Below are positions 8,451 to 17,550 of a DNA stretch of 64,000 bases, in pieces. The stretch comes from Paenibacillus solanacearum (GTDB lineage Bacteria; Bacillota; Bacilli; Paenibacillales; NBRC-103111). A program made the position numbers and the translations under genes. The stretch covers positions 124,001-188,000 of the forward strand of contig NZ_CAJVAS010000010.1 in assembly GCF_910593845.1 (NCBI RefSeq), read 5' to 3'. How positions within the stretch are numbered: position 1 is the first letter of the stretch; each line of letters begins with the position of its first letter. The notes beneath the pieces were generated by a model. That model was given only the letters and a program-made list of their open reading frames with translations, did no database searches and was not told the DNA's origin.

Positions 8451-8677
8451 GCGTATATCTCCTTCCGGTAATCGCAGCAGGACGGAACCAAGCCTGCGGC
8501 TTGTCCTTCCCGCTCGCGCCCAGGGTAAGCGCGCTGTAGCGACTGCACGCTGACTTGCACGCGGAGCGAATTCGCGTTCGTATTCATCATCTTACCAAAC
8601 AGGCCATGTCCTGGCAACGAAAACCGCCCTTGCCCGGTGGTTCGACGACCACGGCTGCACGGCACACCCGCGCCAAA

Positions 8678-10237
8678 CTACAGCAGCGCCGAAGATCTGA
8701 TTTCCTCAAACGCCTGCTGCAGCGTTCCCTTGACCTTGACTTTATCATTAAACTGAATGCCAAGCTCCACCATCGTATTGGCGATTTCCGGCCGAATTCC
8801 GGTAATGACGGCACTGCATCCCATGAAGCCGATGCCATTCACAATTTTAAACAAATGATCGGCGACGACCGCATCGAGCAGCGCCACACCGGACATATCG
8901 ATGAGCAGCGTCTGGATTTGCATTTTTCCAACTTGATGCAGCACTTTCTCGCGGATCATTTTTGCCCGGTGCGTATCCACCGTACCCAGCAAAGGCAGTA
9001 TCGAAATGGATGAGGACATCGGTATGATCGGAACGGAAAGATCGTTGATCATCTCCTGATGCGCCTGAATCAGCTCGTCCTTGATCGTCGTATAGCTGAC
9101 GACGAATTGCTGCAAAAAAATGTCCAGCGTGCTGTTGATTTGCCTTTCTTGTGAATAATAGCTCTCTCTTGTAACAGCCGTTCCGCATAACCGGTCGTAA
9201 TTGTACAGGAAGCTCCAGAGCACCCGCCGTATCGATTGGAACCATTCCAATTTCACCGATAAATTGAGCGACGGCTGTTTCGCCCACAACATGCCTTCTT
9301 CCTTGGCAAAATTCATAATTTCGTAATGCTGGTTCCGTACGAGGAAGATGACCAGCTTATGCGCGTTCTGCAGCAGATCGATGCTTCCGATCGTTTGAAT
9401 ATCGACGAGCAGCTCGCGCAAGTTCATGGCTTCATTCAGCAGCGATTCCTCGAACGCCTCTTTATTGTGCAGCATGAATTGCTCGAGGCTCATGTCCGGA
9501 CGATACGTTAAGTCCAATTCCACCACTCCCGACGCCCTTGAACGTTCCATAGGAACCCGAATGCAGAATGTCGTTCCTCTGGATTCCTCACTGTCGATAT
9601 CGATCGTCCCGCCGTGCTGATACACGGTGGAAAATACTTGTACGAGTCCCATCCCCGTGCCTTCCGACTTCGTGGAAAAAAACGGCGTTCCGAGCAATGC
9701 CAGCTTTTCTTTCGGAATGCCGCTCCCCGTATCGGAGATTATAATTCTCGCCTGCTTGCCGTCCGCGTCCAGACTGTGCCTGACGGACACAGTCCCCTCG
9801 TCGCTAATCGACTCGAAGGCGTTTTTAATCACATTGAAGATCGCGCGTTTCAGTTGATTTTTCCGTCCCATGATTTCCAGATCGACATTCTCGTACTTGC
9901 GTTCAACCCGGATTTTGTACATTTTATCCTGAAATAAATTCAGGATCGCGTCCAGCTCCACGCATAGATTGATGCTCTGATACGGCTCGTCATCCAGGTC
10001 CGGCTTGGAGACATTCAGCAAATCTTGCAGCGTGGAGATGGCGTTATCAAGCTCCTGATGGGCAATATCCAAATAGGTGTGAGGGGACTGCTCCTGAAGC
10101 AGCTGCAAAAACCCTTTCACGGCCGTCAGCGGATTGCGAACCTCGTGAGCGATGCCTGCGGCAATTTGCCCGACCGATGCCAGTCGCGTTAAATGATTGT
10201 TTTGTTCGTCGGACGTATCGTTTCGTTGCAATGTCAT
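8678..10237 (-). CDS. Soluble histidine kinase fused to a C-terminal STAS domain
   Basis: With a start at 10237 (AAAGGA just upstream) the protein has 519 residues. A TTG at 10273 with a GCAGGGCG site is the alternative. The phospho-acceptor helix lies near residue 31 (GQIAAGIAHEVRNPLTAVKG), followed by an ATPase domain to about 225 with DTGSGIP and GTGMGL. A middle segment has no recognised fold. Residues about 395-515 form an RsbR-type STAS domain: LIDMSGVALLDAVVADHL, then ITGIRPEIANTMVELGI. Both phosphorylatable positions known from RsbR/RsbS are Ser or Thr. No transmembrane helix is present. It may link phosphorelay signalling to stressosome-like partner switching, which is inference. Confidence 0.88.
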   Translation of the reverse strand: MTLQRNDTSDEQNNHLTRLASVGQIAAGIAHEVRNPLTAVKGFLQLLQEQSPHTYLDIAHQELDNAISTLQDLLNVSKPDLDDEPYQSINLCVELDAILNLFQDKMYKIRVERKYENVDLEIMGRKNQLKRAIFNVIKNAFESISDEGTVSVRHSLDADGKQARIIISDTGSGIPKEKLALLGTPFFSTKSEGTGMGLVQVFSTVYQHGGTIDIDSEESRGTTFCIRVPMERSRASGVVELDLTYRPDMSLEQFMLHNKEAFEESLLNEAMNLRELLVDIQTIGSIDLLQNAHKLVIFLVRNQHYEIMNFAKEEGMLWAKQPSLNLSVKLEWFQSIRRVLWSFLYNYDRLCGTAVTRESYYSQERQINSTLDIFLQQFVVSYTTIKDELIQAHQEMINDLSVPIIPMSSSISILPLLGTVDTHRAKMIREKVLHQVGKMQIQTLLIDMSGVALLDAVVADHLFKIVNGIGFMGCSAVITGIRPEIANTMVELGIQFNDKVKVKGTLQQAFEEIRSSALL

Positions 10238-10701
10238 CGATCCTTTCGTTGATTCGATCTGCGTCTCGTTCAATGACCGTACGCCCTGCGGGGCTGAAAC
10301 CTCTTCTTCATGAAAGCGGCAGCCGAAAAAATCGCCCAGCTTCCCCGCTGGCCGAATCTTCTCCTCGATGTACCCTGTGATGGCTTCGTGACCTGCGCCG
10401 AAACAGCGAGTAAACAGCGCAATCCTGCCGGGGTGCGGCAGGATATCAACTTCGAATCGGCATTCCCATCGTATCCTGGCAGCGGTTGCATGGAGGTATG
10501 TACACTGGAACGAGATGGATATATCATCTATTATATACCAAACGATGGGCAGATACTATGGATAGAACGGAATCGACAACACCGTCTTTGGCCGCTAATG
10601 CGCCCGGACCGAAGCACATCAAGGCTTTCCCGCCCTCCGCCCGCTTCCGGCATACATGCGAAAAAGAACCGCAAACGCGGTTCTTTTATCGTATAACGGC
10701 T
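10238..10701. other. Intergenic region between alpha-galactosidase and kinase
   Basis: It contains a perfect ATCCTGCC/GGCAGGAT hairpin at 10422..10444 without a T-run, a TATAAT-like box on the minus strand near 10535 that may belong to the kinase promoter, and the terminator listed next. A 128-codon plus-strand frame has no ribosome site and is not accepted. Confidence 0.45.
10668..10691 (-). terminator. Terminator of the GH4 gene
   Basis: AAAGAACCGC and GCGGTTCTTT pair perfectly around AAAC, and on the minus strand the hairpin is followed by further T. Confidence 0.85.
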
Positions 10702-12000
10702 CTAGTTAAACTTCGGCAGCCAATCGCCATGCGCTTCGATCAGATCGTCGCACAGCGCAACGATGTCGTCGATCGACAGCTCTGCAGCGGTATGCGGGTC
10801 GAGCAGGGCGGCATGGTAAATATGTTCTTTCTTCTTCGTGATCGCCGCTTCCAGGGTAAGCAGCTGCGTATTGATGTTAGTCCGGTTGAGCGCGGCGAGC
10901 TGCGGCGGCAAATCGCCGACATAGGTTGGCGTAACCCCGCTGGAATCGACCAGGCAAGGCACTTCGACGCACGCTTCCTTCGGAAGGTTCGTGATCAGGC
11001 CGGTGTTCATCACGTTGCCGCCGATTTTGTACGGGACGTTCGTTTCCATTGCGTCGAATATGAACGATGCGTACTCCTTGGAGCGGGTATGCTCTAGGTT
11101 TTTGTTGTTGACGAGCTCTTCGCGCATCGTCTTCCACTTTTCGATTTGACGGATGCAGCGTCTCGGATATTCATCCAGCGGAATGTTGAAGCGCTCGATC
11201 AGCTCCGGATAGTTTTTCTTGATGAAATACGGATGGTACTCGGCATTATGCTCCGAGGACTCCGTGACGTAGTAGCCGAAGCGGAACATGAGCTCGAAGC
11301 GGACCATATCCTTGTGCGTTTCCTTTTGCTTCTCCTTGGCAAGGCGCTTGATTTCGGGGTACAAATCGACGCCGTCCTTGGTTACCTCAAGCAGCCAAGC
11401 CATATGGTTGATGCCGGCAATTTTCGTTTGTACGCCGGCTGTGTCGATTCCGAGCGTCTTGAACAGATGCGGCATACATACTTGCACGCTGTGGCACAGG
11501 CCGACCGTTTTTACGCCGCCGTAAGTGACCATGGCGTTCGTCAACACGGCCATCGGGTTCGTGTAGTTGAGGAACCAGGCGTCCGGGCACACTTCCTGAA
11601 TGTCCTTGGCGAAATCAAGCATGACCGGGATCGTACGCAGGTTGCGGAAGATACCGCCGATGCCGAGCGTATCCGCGATCGTTTGGCGCAAGCCGTACTT
11701 CTTCGGAATCTCAAAGTCCGTAATTGTGCACGGATCGTATCCGCCGACCTGGATCGCATTGACAACATACTTGGCGCCGCGCAGCGCTTCCTTGCGGTCG
11801 GCGTACGCCTTGACTTTGCAGCCGCTGCCAAGCGAGATTTTGAGATTGTTCAGCATATTTTCCGAGTCTTTCAGGCGCACCGGATCGATATCGAACAAAG
11901 CCAGTTCGAATTCTTGCAGCGACGGCGTCATCATCACGTCACCGAGCACATTTTTGGCGAAAACCGTGCTTCCCGCACCTAAAAAAGTAATTTTTGACAT
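10702..12000 (-). CDS. melA: Alpha-galactosidase/alpha-glucosidase, glycoside hydrolase family 4
   Basis: The 432-residue protein has the GH4 layout: an NAD-binding Rossmann start (ITFLGAGSTVF, 4-14), FDIDP (36-40), and metal ligands C169-H170 (GLCHSVQ) and N198-H199 (INHMAW). GH4 enzymes hydrolyse by an NAD- and Mn-dependent oxidation-elimination mechanism inside the cell. CHSVQ is the form seen in MelA-type alpha-galactosidases, so melibiose or raffinose sugars are the likely substrates. The ATG follows GGGGAGG. An AraC regulator lies 0.6 kb upstream on the other strand beyond bdbC and may control it, an inference from position. Confidence 0.92.
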   Translation of the reverse strand: MSKITFLGAGSTVFAKNVLGDVMMTPSLQEFELALFDIDPVRLKDSENMLNNLKISLGSGCKVKAYADRKEALRGAKYVVNAIQVGGYDPCTITDFEIPKKYGLRQTIADTLGIGGIFRNLRTIPVMLDFAKDIQEVCPDAWFLNYTNPMAVLTNAMVTYGGVKTVGLCHSVQVCMPHLFKTLGIDTAGVQTKIAGINHMAWLLEVTKDGVDLYPEIKRLAKEKQKETHKDMVRFELMFRFGYYVTESSEHNAEYHPYFIKKNYPELIERFNIPLDEYPRRCIRQIEKWKTMREELVNNKNLEHTRSKEYASFIFDAMETNVPYKIGGNVMNTGLITNLPKEACVEVPCLVDSSGVTPTYVGDLPPQLAALNRTNINTQLLTLEAAITKKKEHIYHAALLDPHTAAELSIDDIVALCDDLIEAHGDWLPKFN

Positions 12001-12134
12001 TATCCATTGCCTCCCCGTATTTGGGTTATTGATAAGCAGTAAGCCACGATTAGACTATACTCCTACTCGCGGGGAAAACATATGGACACAAACCATTTAT
12101 GTATGGACAAATGTAGTGCGTTGTACAGGCCGAA

Positions 12135-12563
12135 TTATTTACGATTCGCTGCCCAGGTCATCATTTGCAGTACGGTAATGATGACGAAAGCGGTTAAAGC
12201 GAGGAATGGAATCGTCACGAAGCCGAACCAATTAATGAAATCGACATCGCACGGGACCGGGCCGCAAGCGGCTGCACCGCTTTTGAACCAATCCGTCTTT
12301 TGCATCAAATAATGATAAAGCGAGATGCCCGCGCCCCATACCGACATCGGCAATATGTACAAGTACATATGTCGTTCCTTGCGTACGGCGGCAATGCCCA
12401 GTATAATCACGAGTGGATACATCAAAATGCGCTGATACCAGCATAGCTTGCAGGGCGTGTAATGCAATATTTCCGAAAAATAAAGACTTCCGAGCGTGGC
12501 CGTCAGCGCCACGACCCACGATAAATGCAGTCCGTTCTCCCTGACAAAGGTTTTCCAGTTCAT
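12135..12563 (-). CDS. bdbC: Thiol-disulfide oxidoreductase BdbC (DsbB family)
   Basis: The 142-residue protein has four membrane helices and two cysteine pairs: C38-C41 (CKLCWYQR) and C100/C105 (ACGPVPC). This is the DsbB/BdbC pattern that reoxidises an extracytoplasmic thiol oxidase (BdbD) and passes electrons to quinone. The start at 12563 is chosen because AAAGGAG lies 10 bases upstream; the longer frame adds only MMEEERRIVY. No bdbD is present beside it. Confidence 0.93.
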   Translation of the reverse strand: MNWKTFVRENGLHLSWVVALTATLGSLYFSEILHYTPCKLCWYQRILMYPLVIILGIAAVRKERHMYLYILPMSVWGAGISLYHYLMQKTDWFKSGAAACGPVPCDVDFINWFGFVTIPFLALTAFVIITVLQMMTWAANRK

Positions 12564-12618
12564 GTATACGATTCTCCTTTCTTCTTCCATCATATCAGAA
12601 CCGTTCGAGGTGATCCAT

Positions 12619-13476
12619 ATGCCGCATGTTCATCATTTTTCCGCGTTTAACCCGCAGCCGGACCGGGGAGAACTGACCGTTCTGTTTAGCGGACACGCCC
12701 AGACCGAGCCCGCTCACAAAGTAGGGCCGCAGGTGCTCGATTACCATTTGGTTCATCTGGTGATGTCGGGCAAAGGCGTCTTCCGCTGCCTCGGCCGGGA
12801 TTACCGTCTGGAGAAAGGACACAGCTTCTTCATCTCGCCCGGAGAGCTCGTCAGCTACGCCTCCGACGAGGCCGACCCGTGGAGCTATTGCTGGATCGGG
12901 TTCAAGGGCGCCCGCGCGGAAGAATTCGTGCAGCAGTTCGGCGTGAACCCGCAGCAGCCGGTCGCCTCCTCCAGGCGTCCCCGCAGAATGGCGGCGCTGT
13001 TTCGTCGAATCGAGCAGACGCTGCAGACGGGCGCCGCCGGAGCGGACATGCAGGTGGGAGGCTATATGCGGCTCTTGTTTGCCGCGTATGCCCAGGATCA
13101 GGCCGAGGATGACGTGCCGAACGAGGAAGCGTCCGCGATCGGCCAGCAGGTGGAGCAGGCGATCCGTTGGCTGACGCTGCAGTATTACCAGCCGATCTCC
13201 ATCGAACAGATGGCGCAATCGCTCGGCTACCACCGGACACATCTTTCCAAAATGTTCAAGCAGCACACCGGCCTGTCGCCCATGCAGTATTTGCTCAAAA
13301 TCCGCATGGAGCGCGCCAAGCTCCTGCTGCAGGAACCTCTGACCGTCGAGCAGGTGGCCTCCTCCGTCGGTTTCGTCGATGCGCTGTACTTCTCCAAGCA
13401 GTTCAAAAAATGGTTCGGCAAGTCGCCCACCGATTATCGTCACGATCAAGGCTACAACCCGTACGATTGCATGTAA
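12619..13476 (+). CDS. AraC family transcriptional regulator
   Basis: This 285-residue protein has an N-terminal cupin sugar-sensing domain (about 15-150, with FISPGELVSYASDE and WIGFKG) and a C-terminal double helix-turn-helix (about 185-283: ISIEQMAQSLGYHRTHLSKM, then VEQVASSVGFVDALYFSKQF). The start at 12619 has GAGGTGAT 5 bases upstream. MsmR-type regulators of this shape often control alpha-galactoside use, which fits the GH4 gene nearby. A strong terminator follows. Confidence 0.92.
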   Translation: MPHVHHFSAFNPQPDRGELTVLFSGHAQTEPAHKVGPQVLDYHLVHLVMSGKGVFRCLGRDYRLEKGHSFFISPGELVSYASDEADPWSYCWIGFKGARAEEFVQQFGVNPQQPVASSRRPRRMAALFRRIEQTLQTGAAGADMQVGGYMRLLFAAYAQDQAEDDVPNEEASAIGQQVEQAIRWLTLQYYQPISIEQMAQSLGYHRTHLSKMFKQHTGLSPMQYLLKIRMERAKLLLQEPLTVEQVASSVGFVDALYFSKQFKKWFGKSPTDYRHDQGYNPYDCM

Positions 13477-13509
13477 AAGCGCCGCTGAGGCCGGCCATGC
13501 TGCGCTCAA

Positions 13510-13545
13510 AAGCCCATCCGCTTCAGCTTCAAGCGAATGGGCTCT
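13510..13545. terminator. Terminator after the AraC gene
   Basis: AGCCCAT-CGCTT and AAGCG-ATGGGCT pair with single bulges. It lies between the convergent AraC and dehydrogenase genes and may serve both. Confidence 0.65.
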
Positions 13546-13577
13546 TGGGATTGCATCCTGAGCTTATGAACGTTCGG

Positions 13578-14768
13578 TTATACGGAGAAGCTGTACACCG
13601 CGTCGCTGCCGGTGCCGCTAATCAGCTCAGCCCATTGCTCCGGCGGCACCAGATCGACGGCCGCCTTAATGCCGATCCGGCTGAAATCCAGCCCGGGCAC
13701 AGCCTCCAGCCGCAGCCGGTCCGTCACGAGCCGTCCGAGCAGGCCCGGAAACTTCGCCTCCATCTGCTGCAGCCGGAACAGCCCGGTCTCGAAATCTTTG
13801 CGCGACGCGTTAACCGAACCGAGCACGCACTTGTTCTCCAGCACCAGCCCTTGATTCACCTGGTCGGCGGGAATCTCGATGCTGCGGCTGCCCGGCGTGA
13901 CGCCGAGCAAAGCGAGCACGCCGTTCGGCCCGAGCGCCGTCATCGCCTCGAACGCGAGCGGGCTGTAGCCTGTGCATTCGAAGATGAGATCGGCGCGCTT
14001 GCCCGCTTGGCGCAAATAGCCGCTCAGCGGCGCCGCATCGCTGCCGCTGTCAACGCCGGCCTGCTTATACACCGCACCGCAGTCGCGAACTAGCGCCGCT
14101 CCGGCCGAATCATCCGACGATTTGGACCATACGATCGTCTCCAGCCCTAGGCAGCGGCAGGTGAAAGCGGCTAGCAGACCGAGCGGCCCCGAGCCCAGCA
14201 CCACCGCCGTCTTCGGCTGCCAGACGAGCCGCTGCTGGATGCGCTGCACTTCATCCCACACCTTCTCCACAATGCTTTGCGGCTCGGCAAGCACGCCGTA
14301 TGGCAGTGCAGGCAGCGGTACCTTGACGAGATATTTTGCGTCTTCGACGTAATATTCCGACAAGTAGCCGTTCGCGCCTTTGATACCGCGCTCTACATAG
14401 CGGCCGCTCTCGCAAAAATCTTGCTGCCCGTTGCGGCACGCCGTGCAGTCGGGATCGGAGCAAGGTCTGCGCACCAGCGCGCAGACCGCGTCTCCCGGCT
14501 TCAAGAAGCTGTCGGCAGCCGCTTCTATCACGACGCCGAGCGATTCGTGGCCGATCGTCAGCGCGGTCTCCCCCGCTGGCGGAACGCCGTAACGCTCCGT
14601 GACGATCTCGCGGTCGGTCCCGTCGAGGCCGACGCAGAGCACGCGCACCAGCACGTCCGACGGCGTTCGCCGCTCCGGACGCACCACTTCGCACAGCTCC
14701 AGCCGCTTCGCCGAGCTCTCTGCTTCCGCGCCGCCGGGCACCAACCCGGTTACCCGTACCGCCTTCAT
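13578..14768 (-). CDS. Zinc-dependent glucose 1-dehydrogenase (MDR family)
   Basis: The 396-residue protein is a medium-chain dehydrogenase. Catalytic zinc ligands are C45 (CVGLDGTD) and H74-E75 (IGHESLG); the structural zinc cysteines are C103, C108, C111 and C119. The cofactor loop is LGSGPLGL. The VGLDGTDREIVTERYG segment resembles glucose dehydrogenases of the archaeal/Sulfolobus type, which oxidise glucose to gluconolactone. Its ATG overlaps the stop of the GH15 gene by ATGA, so the two are translationally coupled: one enzyme would release glucose and the next oxidise it. Confidence 0.85.
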   Translation of the reverse strand: MKAVRVTGLVPGGAEAESSAKRLELCEVVRPERRTPSDVLVRVLCVGLDGTDREIVTERYGVPPAGETALTIGHESLGVVIEAAADSFLKPGDAVCALVRRPCSDPDCTACRNGQQDFCESGRYVERGIKGANGYLSEYYVEDAKYLVKVPLPALPYGVLAEPQSIVEKVWDEVQRIQQRLVWQPKTAVVLGSGPLGLLAAFTCRCLGLETIVWSKSSDDSAGAALVRDCGAVYKQAGVDSGSDAAPLSGYLRQAGKRADLIFECTGYSPLAFEAMTALGPNGVLALLGVTPGSRSIEIPADQVNQGLVLENKCVLGSVNASRKDFETGLFRLQQMEAKFPGLLGRLVTDRLRLEAVPGLDFSRIGIKAAVDLVPPEQWAELISGTGSDAVYSFSV

Positions 14769-16807
14769 GCGCGCTCACCCGCCTTCTGCAGCAGCTTCGC
14801 ATCGCTAGGCTCCTCTTTGCTGCGCGCCTGATACCGGAACCGCTTCAGCTTGGCCATATATTCCTGAGCGACCTTGATGAAGGAAGCATGCGACCACGTC
14901 AGCGGCGACACCGATAGCGGTTCGCCGCTGAACGGATTGACCTGCTCCGCCAAAATGCCCGAATACAGCGCATGCCGGATCGTCCACTTCATCAGGTCGG
15001 CCGCCTCCTGCAGCTCCGCTTCGCTCTTCGCTACGGCAATCACCCATTCCGCATACCAGAGCGTGCATATAAACCACGGATTGCCCGGCACCTTCGCCGT
15101 ATCCTTCGTCACCTGATGGTAATAATCGTTCGTGTAGCGGGCCAGCCCGCCGACGTCCGTCCGTACCCACAGCCGATCCCGAATCGCCTTCATCGTCGAT
15201 ACGACGCGCGGGTCTTCCGCCGGAAGCAGCTCGAAGTCGAACACGGCGTACATGCTCGCATCGAGCGTCAAATCCTGCTCATACCCCCGCTTCTCCTCAT
15301 TCCAATAGAGCGATCGTACGAACCGGTTCTCCGCTTCGTGGAACATTTGCGTCTCCACCGCTTGTTTCACGCGATCCGCCGCTTCCTTGTAACGCCGGGC
15401 CCGCTGTTTGTCCCGGAACACACCCGCGAATCCGGCCGCCGCCAGCAGCCCGGCGTAGACGCTGGCCGCCGTAAACAGATGCACCCCGTACCGTTCTTCC
15501 CACAAATCATAGGAAGGCAGCGGGAGACCGGAGGCATCCACGTACTTCGTCATGAAGTCGGCTGCCGGAACGACCAGTTGCTCGTAATCGTCGCGGGCCT
15601 CGTCCACCGTATGCGCGAGCTGGTGATGGTGCCAAAGCGCGTACAGCACAAGGGCCGTTTCATCCTCCTGAATCGGGAGCTGCTTCTCGCCCTTCGCATT
15701 GATGCGCGGATGCCAGCTGGAGCCAGCCGACCCGTCGGGGTTGTATTTGTGCTGCAAAAAGCCTTCTTCCGAAATCCCCCGTTTGCAAAACTGGAAGAAC
15801 CGGCGGGTCAGCGCGTGATACCCGGACCGGTCCAGCGCATGCGCGATCAAGGCGCCGTCACGCGGCCACATATACGAATAGGTATCTTTGGCAAATTTCA
15901 TAATGTCCGAATCGTTGGCGGCGATGATCGCTCCTCGGTTATCCATGTTCGTTCGAATGATCAGCAGGCTTCGCTTGTAGAAAGAAGCCATCTCCGCGTC
16001 GAGCAGCTTCAGATCGTGACGCTCCTGCCCGAGCCATTGCAGCCAGTAATTATACGTGCGCTGCAGCAGGGCATGGGGACTTGCGCCCCGCACCTTCTGC
16101 TCCAGCTTCTTGATATCGGGGAGCGATCGGCCGAAGCATACCCAGAACCATCCGACGGCCGTCCCGTTCGCCGGGACGTTCAGCTCCAGCTCGACCGTTC
16201 CGTCGACGGAGCCCTGCGCTATCGGATTGCGGCCGAGCTGCCCGTCTTCCGCGTCGCGCCACGTGCCCTCCAGCCGGTTCATCTCCTTTTGCCCGATCGC
16301 ATAGGAGGATACCGCCGCTTCCGGCTTGTCCGGCGCCAGACAAGATAACGATAAATAACGATGCCCTTTATAGAACACGAGCGACTGAAGCTCCGGCTCG
16401 AAGTAGACGGTGTCACCCACCCCGTTGCCGTACAAATGAAGATCCAGATGGAAGTACAGCTTCACCGTTCGCTCGCGGTCCCGATGATTCTCGATCACAA
16501 CTTTGCGTATGAAGACGTTATCCTGCGCGTCGACTCCGTCGCGAAGCGTGAGCGTCAATCCTAACCGCTCATGCCTGCACTCGACATGCGTAATCATGGA
16601 ATCATTCAAATACCCGCCCTGCTTTTTTAGCTCAGGATGATCAATCCAAAAAAAGTCCTCTTCCGTCCACACTCCAAAATGGGACAAATGATCGAGCGCC
16701 TGGTTTTCCTGACCCACATAAGGATAATAAATATCCCGAACATTATAGTGCGTGTCAAAATTGATCAGCACTTCTCCATTGCCGATCGGCAAATCCCTTG
16801 CCATCAT
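14765..16807 (-). CDS. Glycoside hydrolase family 15 (glucoamylase/trehalase-like)
   Basis: With a start at the ATG-ATG pair at 16807 (GGAAGGAG 8 bases upstream) the protein has 680 residues. The N-terminal half is a super-beta-sandwich domain; the second half is an (alpha/alpha)6 barrel. Likely catalytic acids are E437 (SYDLWEERYG) and E621 (ILAEQVNPFSG), and YMWPRDGA is a barrel motif of GH15. No signal peptide is present, so it acts inside the cell on imported oligosaccharides such as maltodextrins, isomaltooligosaccharides or trehalose; the bond cannot be told from sequence. It is the first gene of a two-gene unit with the overlapping glucose dehydrogenase. Confidence 0.9.
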   Translation of the reverse strand: MMARDLPIGNGEVLINFDTHYNVRDIYYPYVGQENQALDHLSHFGVWTEEDFFWIDHPELKKQGGYLNDSMITHVECRHERLGLTLTLRDGVDAQDNVFIRKVVIENHRDRERTVKLYFHLDLHLYGNGVGDTVYFEPELQSLVFYKGHRYLSLSCLAPDKPEAAVSSYAIGQKEMNRLEGTWRDAEDGQLGRNPIAQGSVDGTVELELNVPANGTAVGWFWVCFGRSLPDIKKLEQKVRGASPHALLQRTYNYWLQWLGQERHDLKLLDAEMASFYKRSLLIIRTNMDNRGAIIAANDSDIMKFAKDTYSYMWPRDGALIAHALDRSGYHALTRRFFQFCKRGISEEGFLQHKYNPDGSAGSSWHPRINAKGEKQLPIQEDETALVLYALWHHHQLAHTVDEARDDYEQLVVPAADFMTKYVDASGLPLPSYDLWEERYGVHLFTAASVYAGLLAAAGFAGVFRDKQRARRYKEAADRVKQAVETQMFHEAENRFVRSLYWNEEKRGYEQDLTLDASMYAVFDFELLPAEDPRVVSTMKAIRDRLWVRTDVGGLARYTNDYYHQVTKDTAKVPGNPWFICTLWYAEWVIAVAKSEAELQEAADLMKWTIRHALYSGILAEQVNPFSGEPLSVSPLTWSHASFIKVAQEYMAKLKRFRYQARSKEEPSDAKLLQKAGERA

Positions 16808-16937
16808 GCTCAACTCCTTCCTCGCTCTTCCTAATTTCCCCACGCGTGGAAGGGAATTATGCATGATGGTTCGGTAAACTTGAGAACGCAAAAAGACCGG
16901 CCTGATTCAGCCCGGCTAGATGTGATTCCTTATCCCG

Positions 16938-17375
16938 TTATTTTCGTTTGCGCACATTTTTCACCAGCGTCATCCGCCGCGTATGGCGGAGCCAGGCATA
17001 GTACGATTTCAAATCCCTGAGCTCAATCTCCTCGGAGATGCGGCCGAGGAACGTAATGACAATCATTTTATGAAGCGGATTGCCTGCGATATCCGTCTCG
17101 CCCTTCAGCTCCTTGAACTCGGCGACCATGACCAGGTCATTATCGATCAGCAGCACGTCGTGCTCATTCGGATAGTACGGCTGGACGCGATTCAGCTTCA
17201 GTTTGTCCCAGAGATAACTGCAAATTTGCTCGACGCCGCCCTTGCCCGTTTCAACGCGCTCGTCCCAACGGCTCAGCGCATGGTCGGTAAGCACGATATC
17301 GGCAATCTTGTATCCATTCAAATCGACGTGAAACGATTCATAGGTACTGAAACGGCTCATTCTTTTGTCTCTCAA
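16938..17375 (-). CDS. Hypothetical 145-residue protein divergent from an XRE regulator
   Basis: This family is not recognised. The frame begins with a TTG at 17375 that has GGGGGAG 5 bases upstream; an inner ATG at 17360 lacks a site. The protein is soluble, with a basic end (RMTLVKNVRKRK). DHALSRWDERV and LLIDNDLVMVAEF followed by IVITFLGRISE recall small nuclease-like toxin or phage proteins, but no catalytic motif was identified. It shares a 166-base divergent promoter region with the XRE gene, including a perfect inverted repeat, so both may be controlled by the XRE protein. Confidence 0.65.
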   Translation of the reverse strand: MRDKRMSRFSTYESFHVDLNGYKIADIVLTDHALSRWDERVETGKGGVEQICSYLWDKLKLNRVQPYYPNEHDVLLIDNDLVMVAEFKELKGETDIAGNPLHKMIVITFLGRISEEIELRDLKSYYAWLRHTRRMTLVKNVRKRK

Positions 17376-17411
17376 CGTTTCTCCCCCCTCTATCGGAATG
17401 CTGTGACAGAA

Positions 17412-17440
17412 ATAGATACTACTTTTAATGTAGTATCTAT
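17412..17440. promoter_or_regulatory. Perfect 11-bp inverted repeat, likely operator
   Basis: The arms ATAGATACTAC and GTAGTATCTAT are exact reverse complements around a 7-base AT spacer. It lies between the divergent 16938..17375 gene and the XRE regulator. A half-site ATAGATACT recurs at about 18290, past the XRE stop. Confidence 0.7.
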
Positions 17441-17550
17441 ATTACAGAGAGTCAATAGATGGTTAGACAGATTCATAATGTTTTAGATTTACTGTTTCCT
17501 TTCCGCCTTCCGTTCAGTACAATAGAAAGTGAAGAGAGGAGTTGATTTTG

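Noticed and set aside
10310..10696. 128-codon plus-strand ORF in the kinase/GH4 gap
   Set aside because: No ribosome site, composition changes along it, and it runs through the GH4 terminator.
12595..13509. 304-codon minus-strand ORF opposite the AraC gene
   Set aside because: No ribosome site or domain; the plus strand carries clear AraC motifs.
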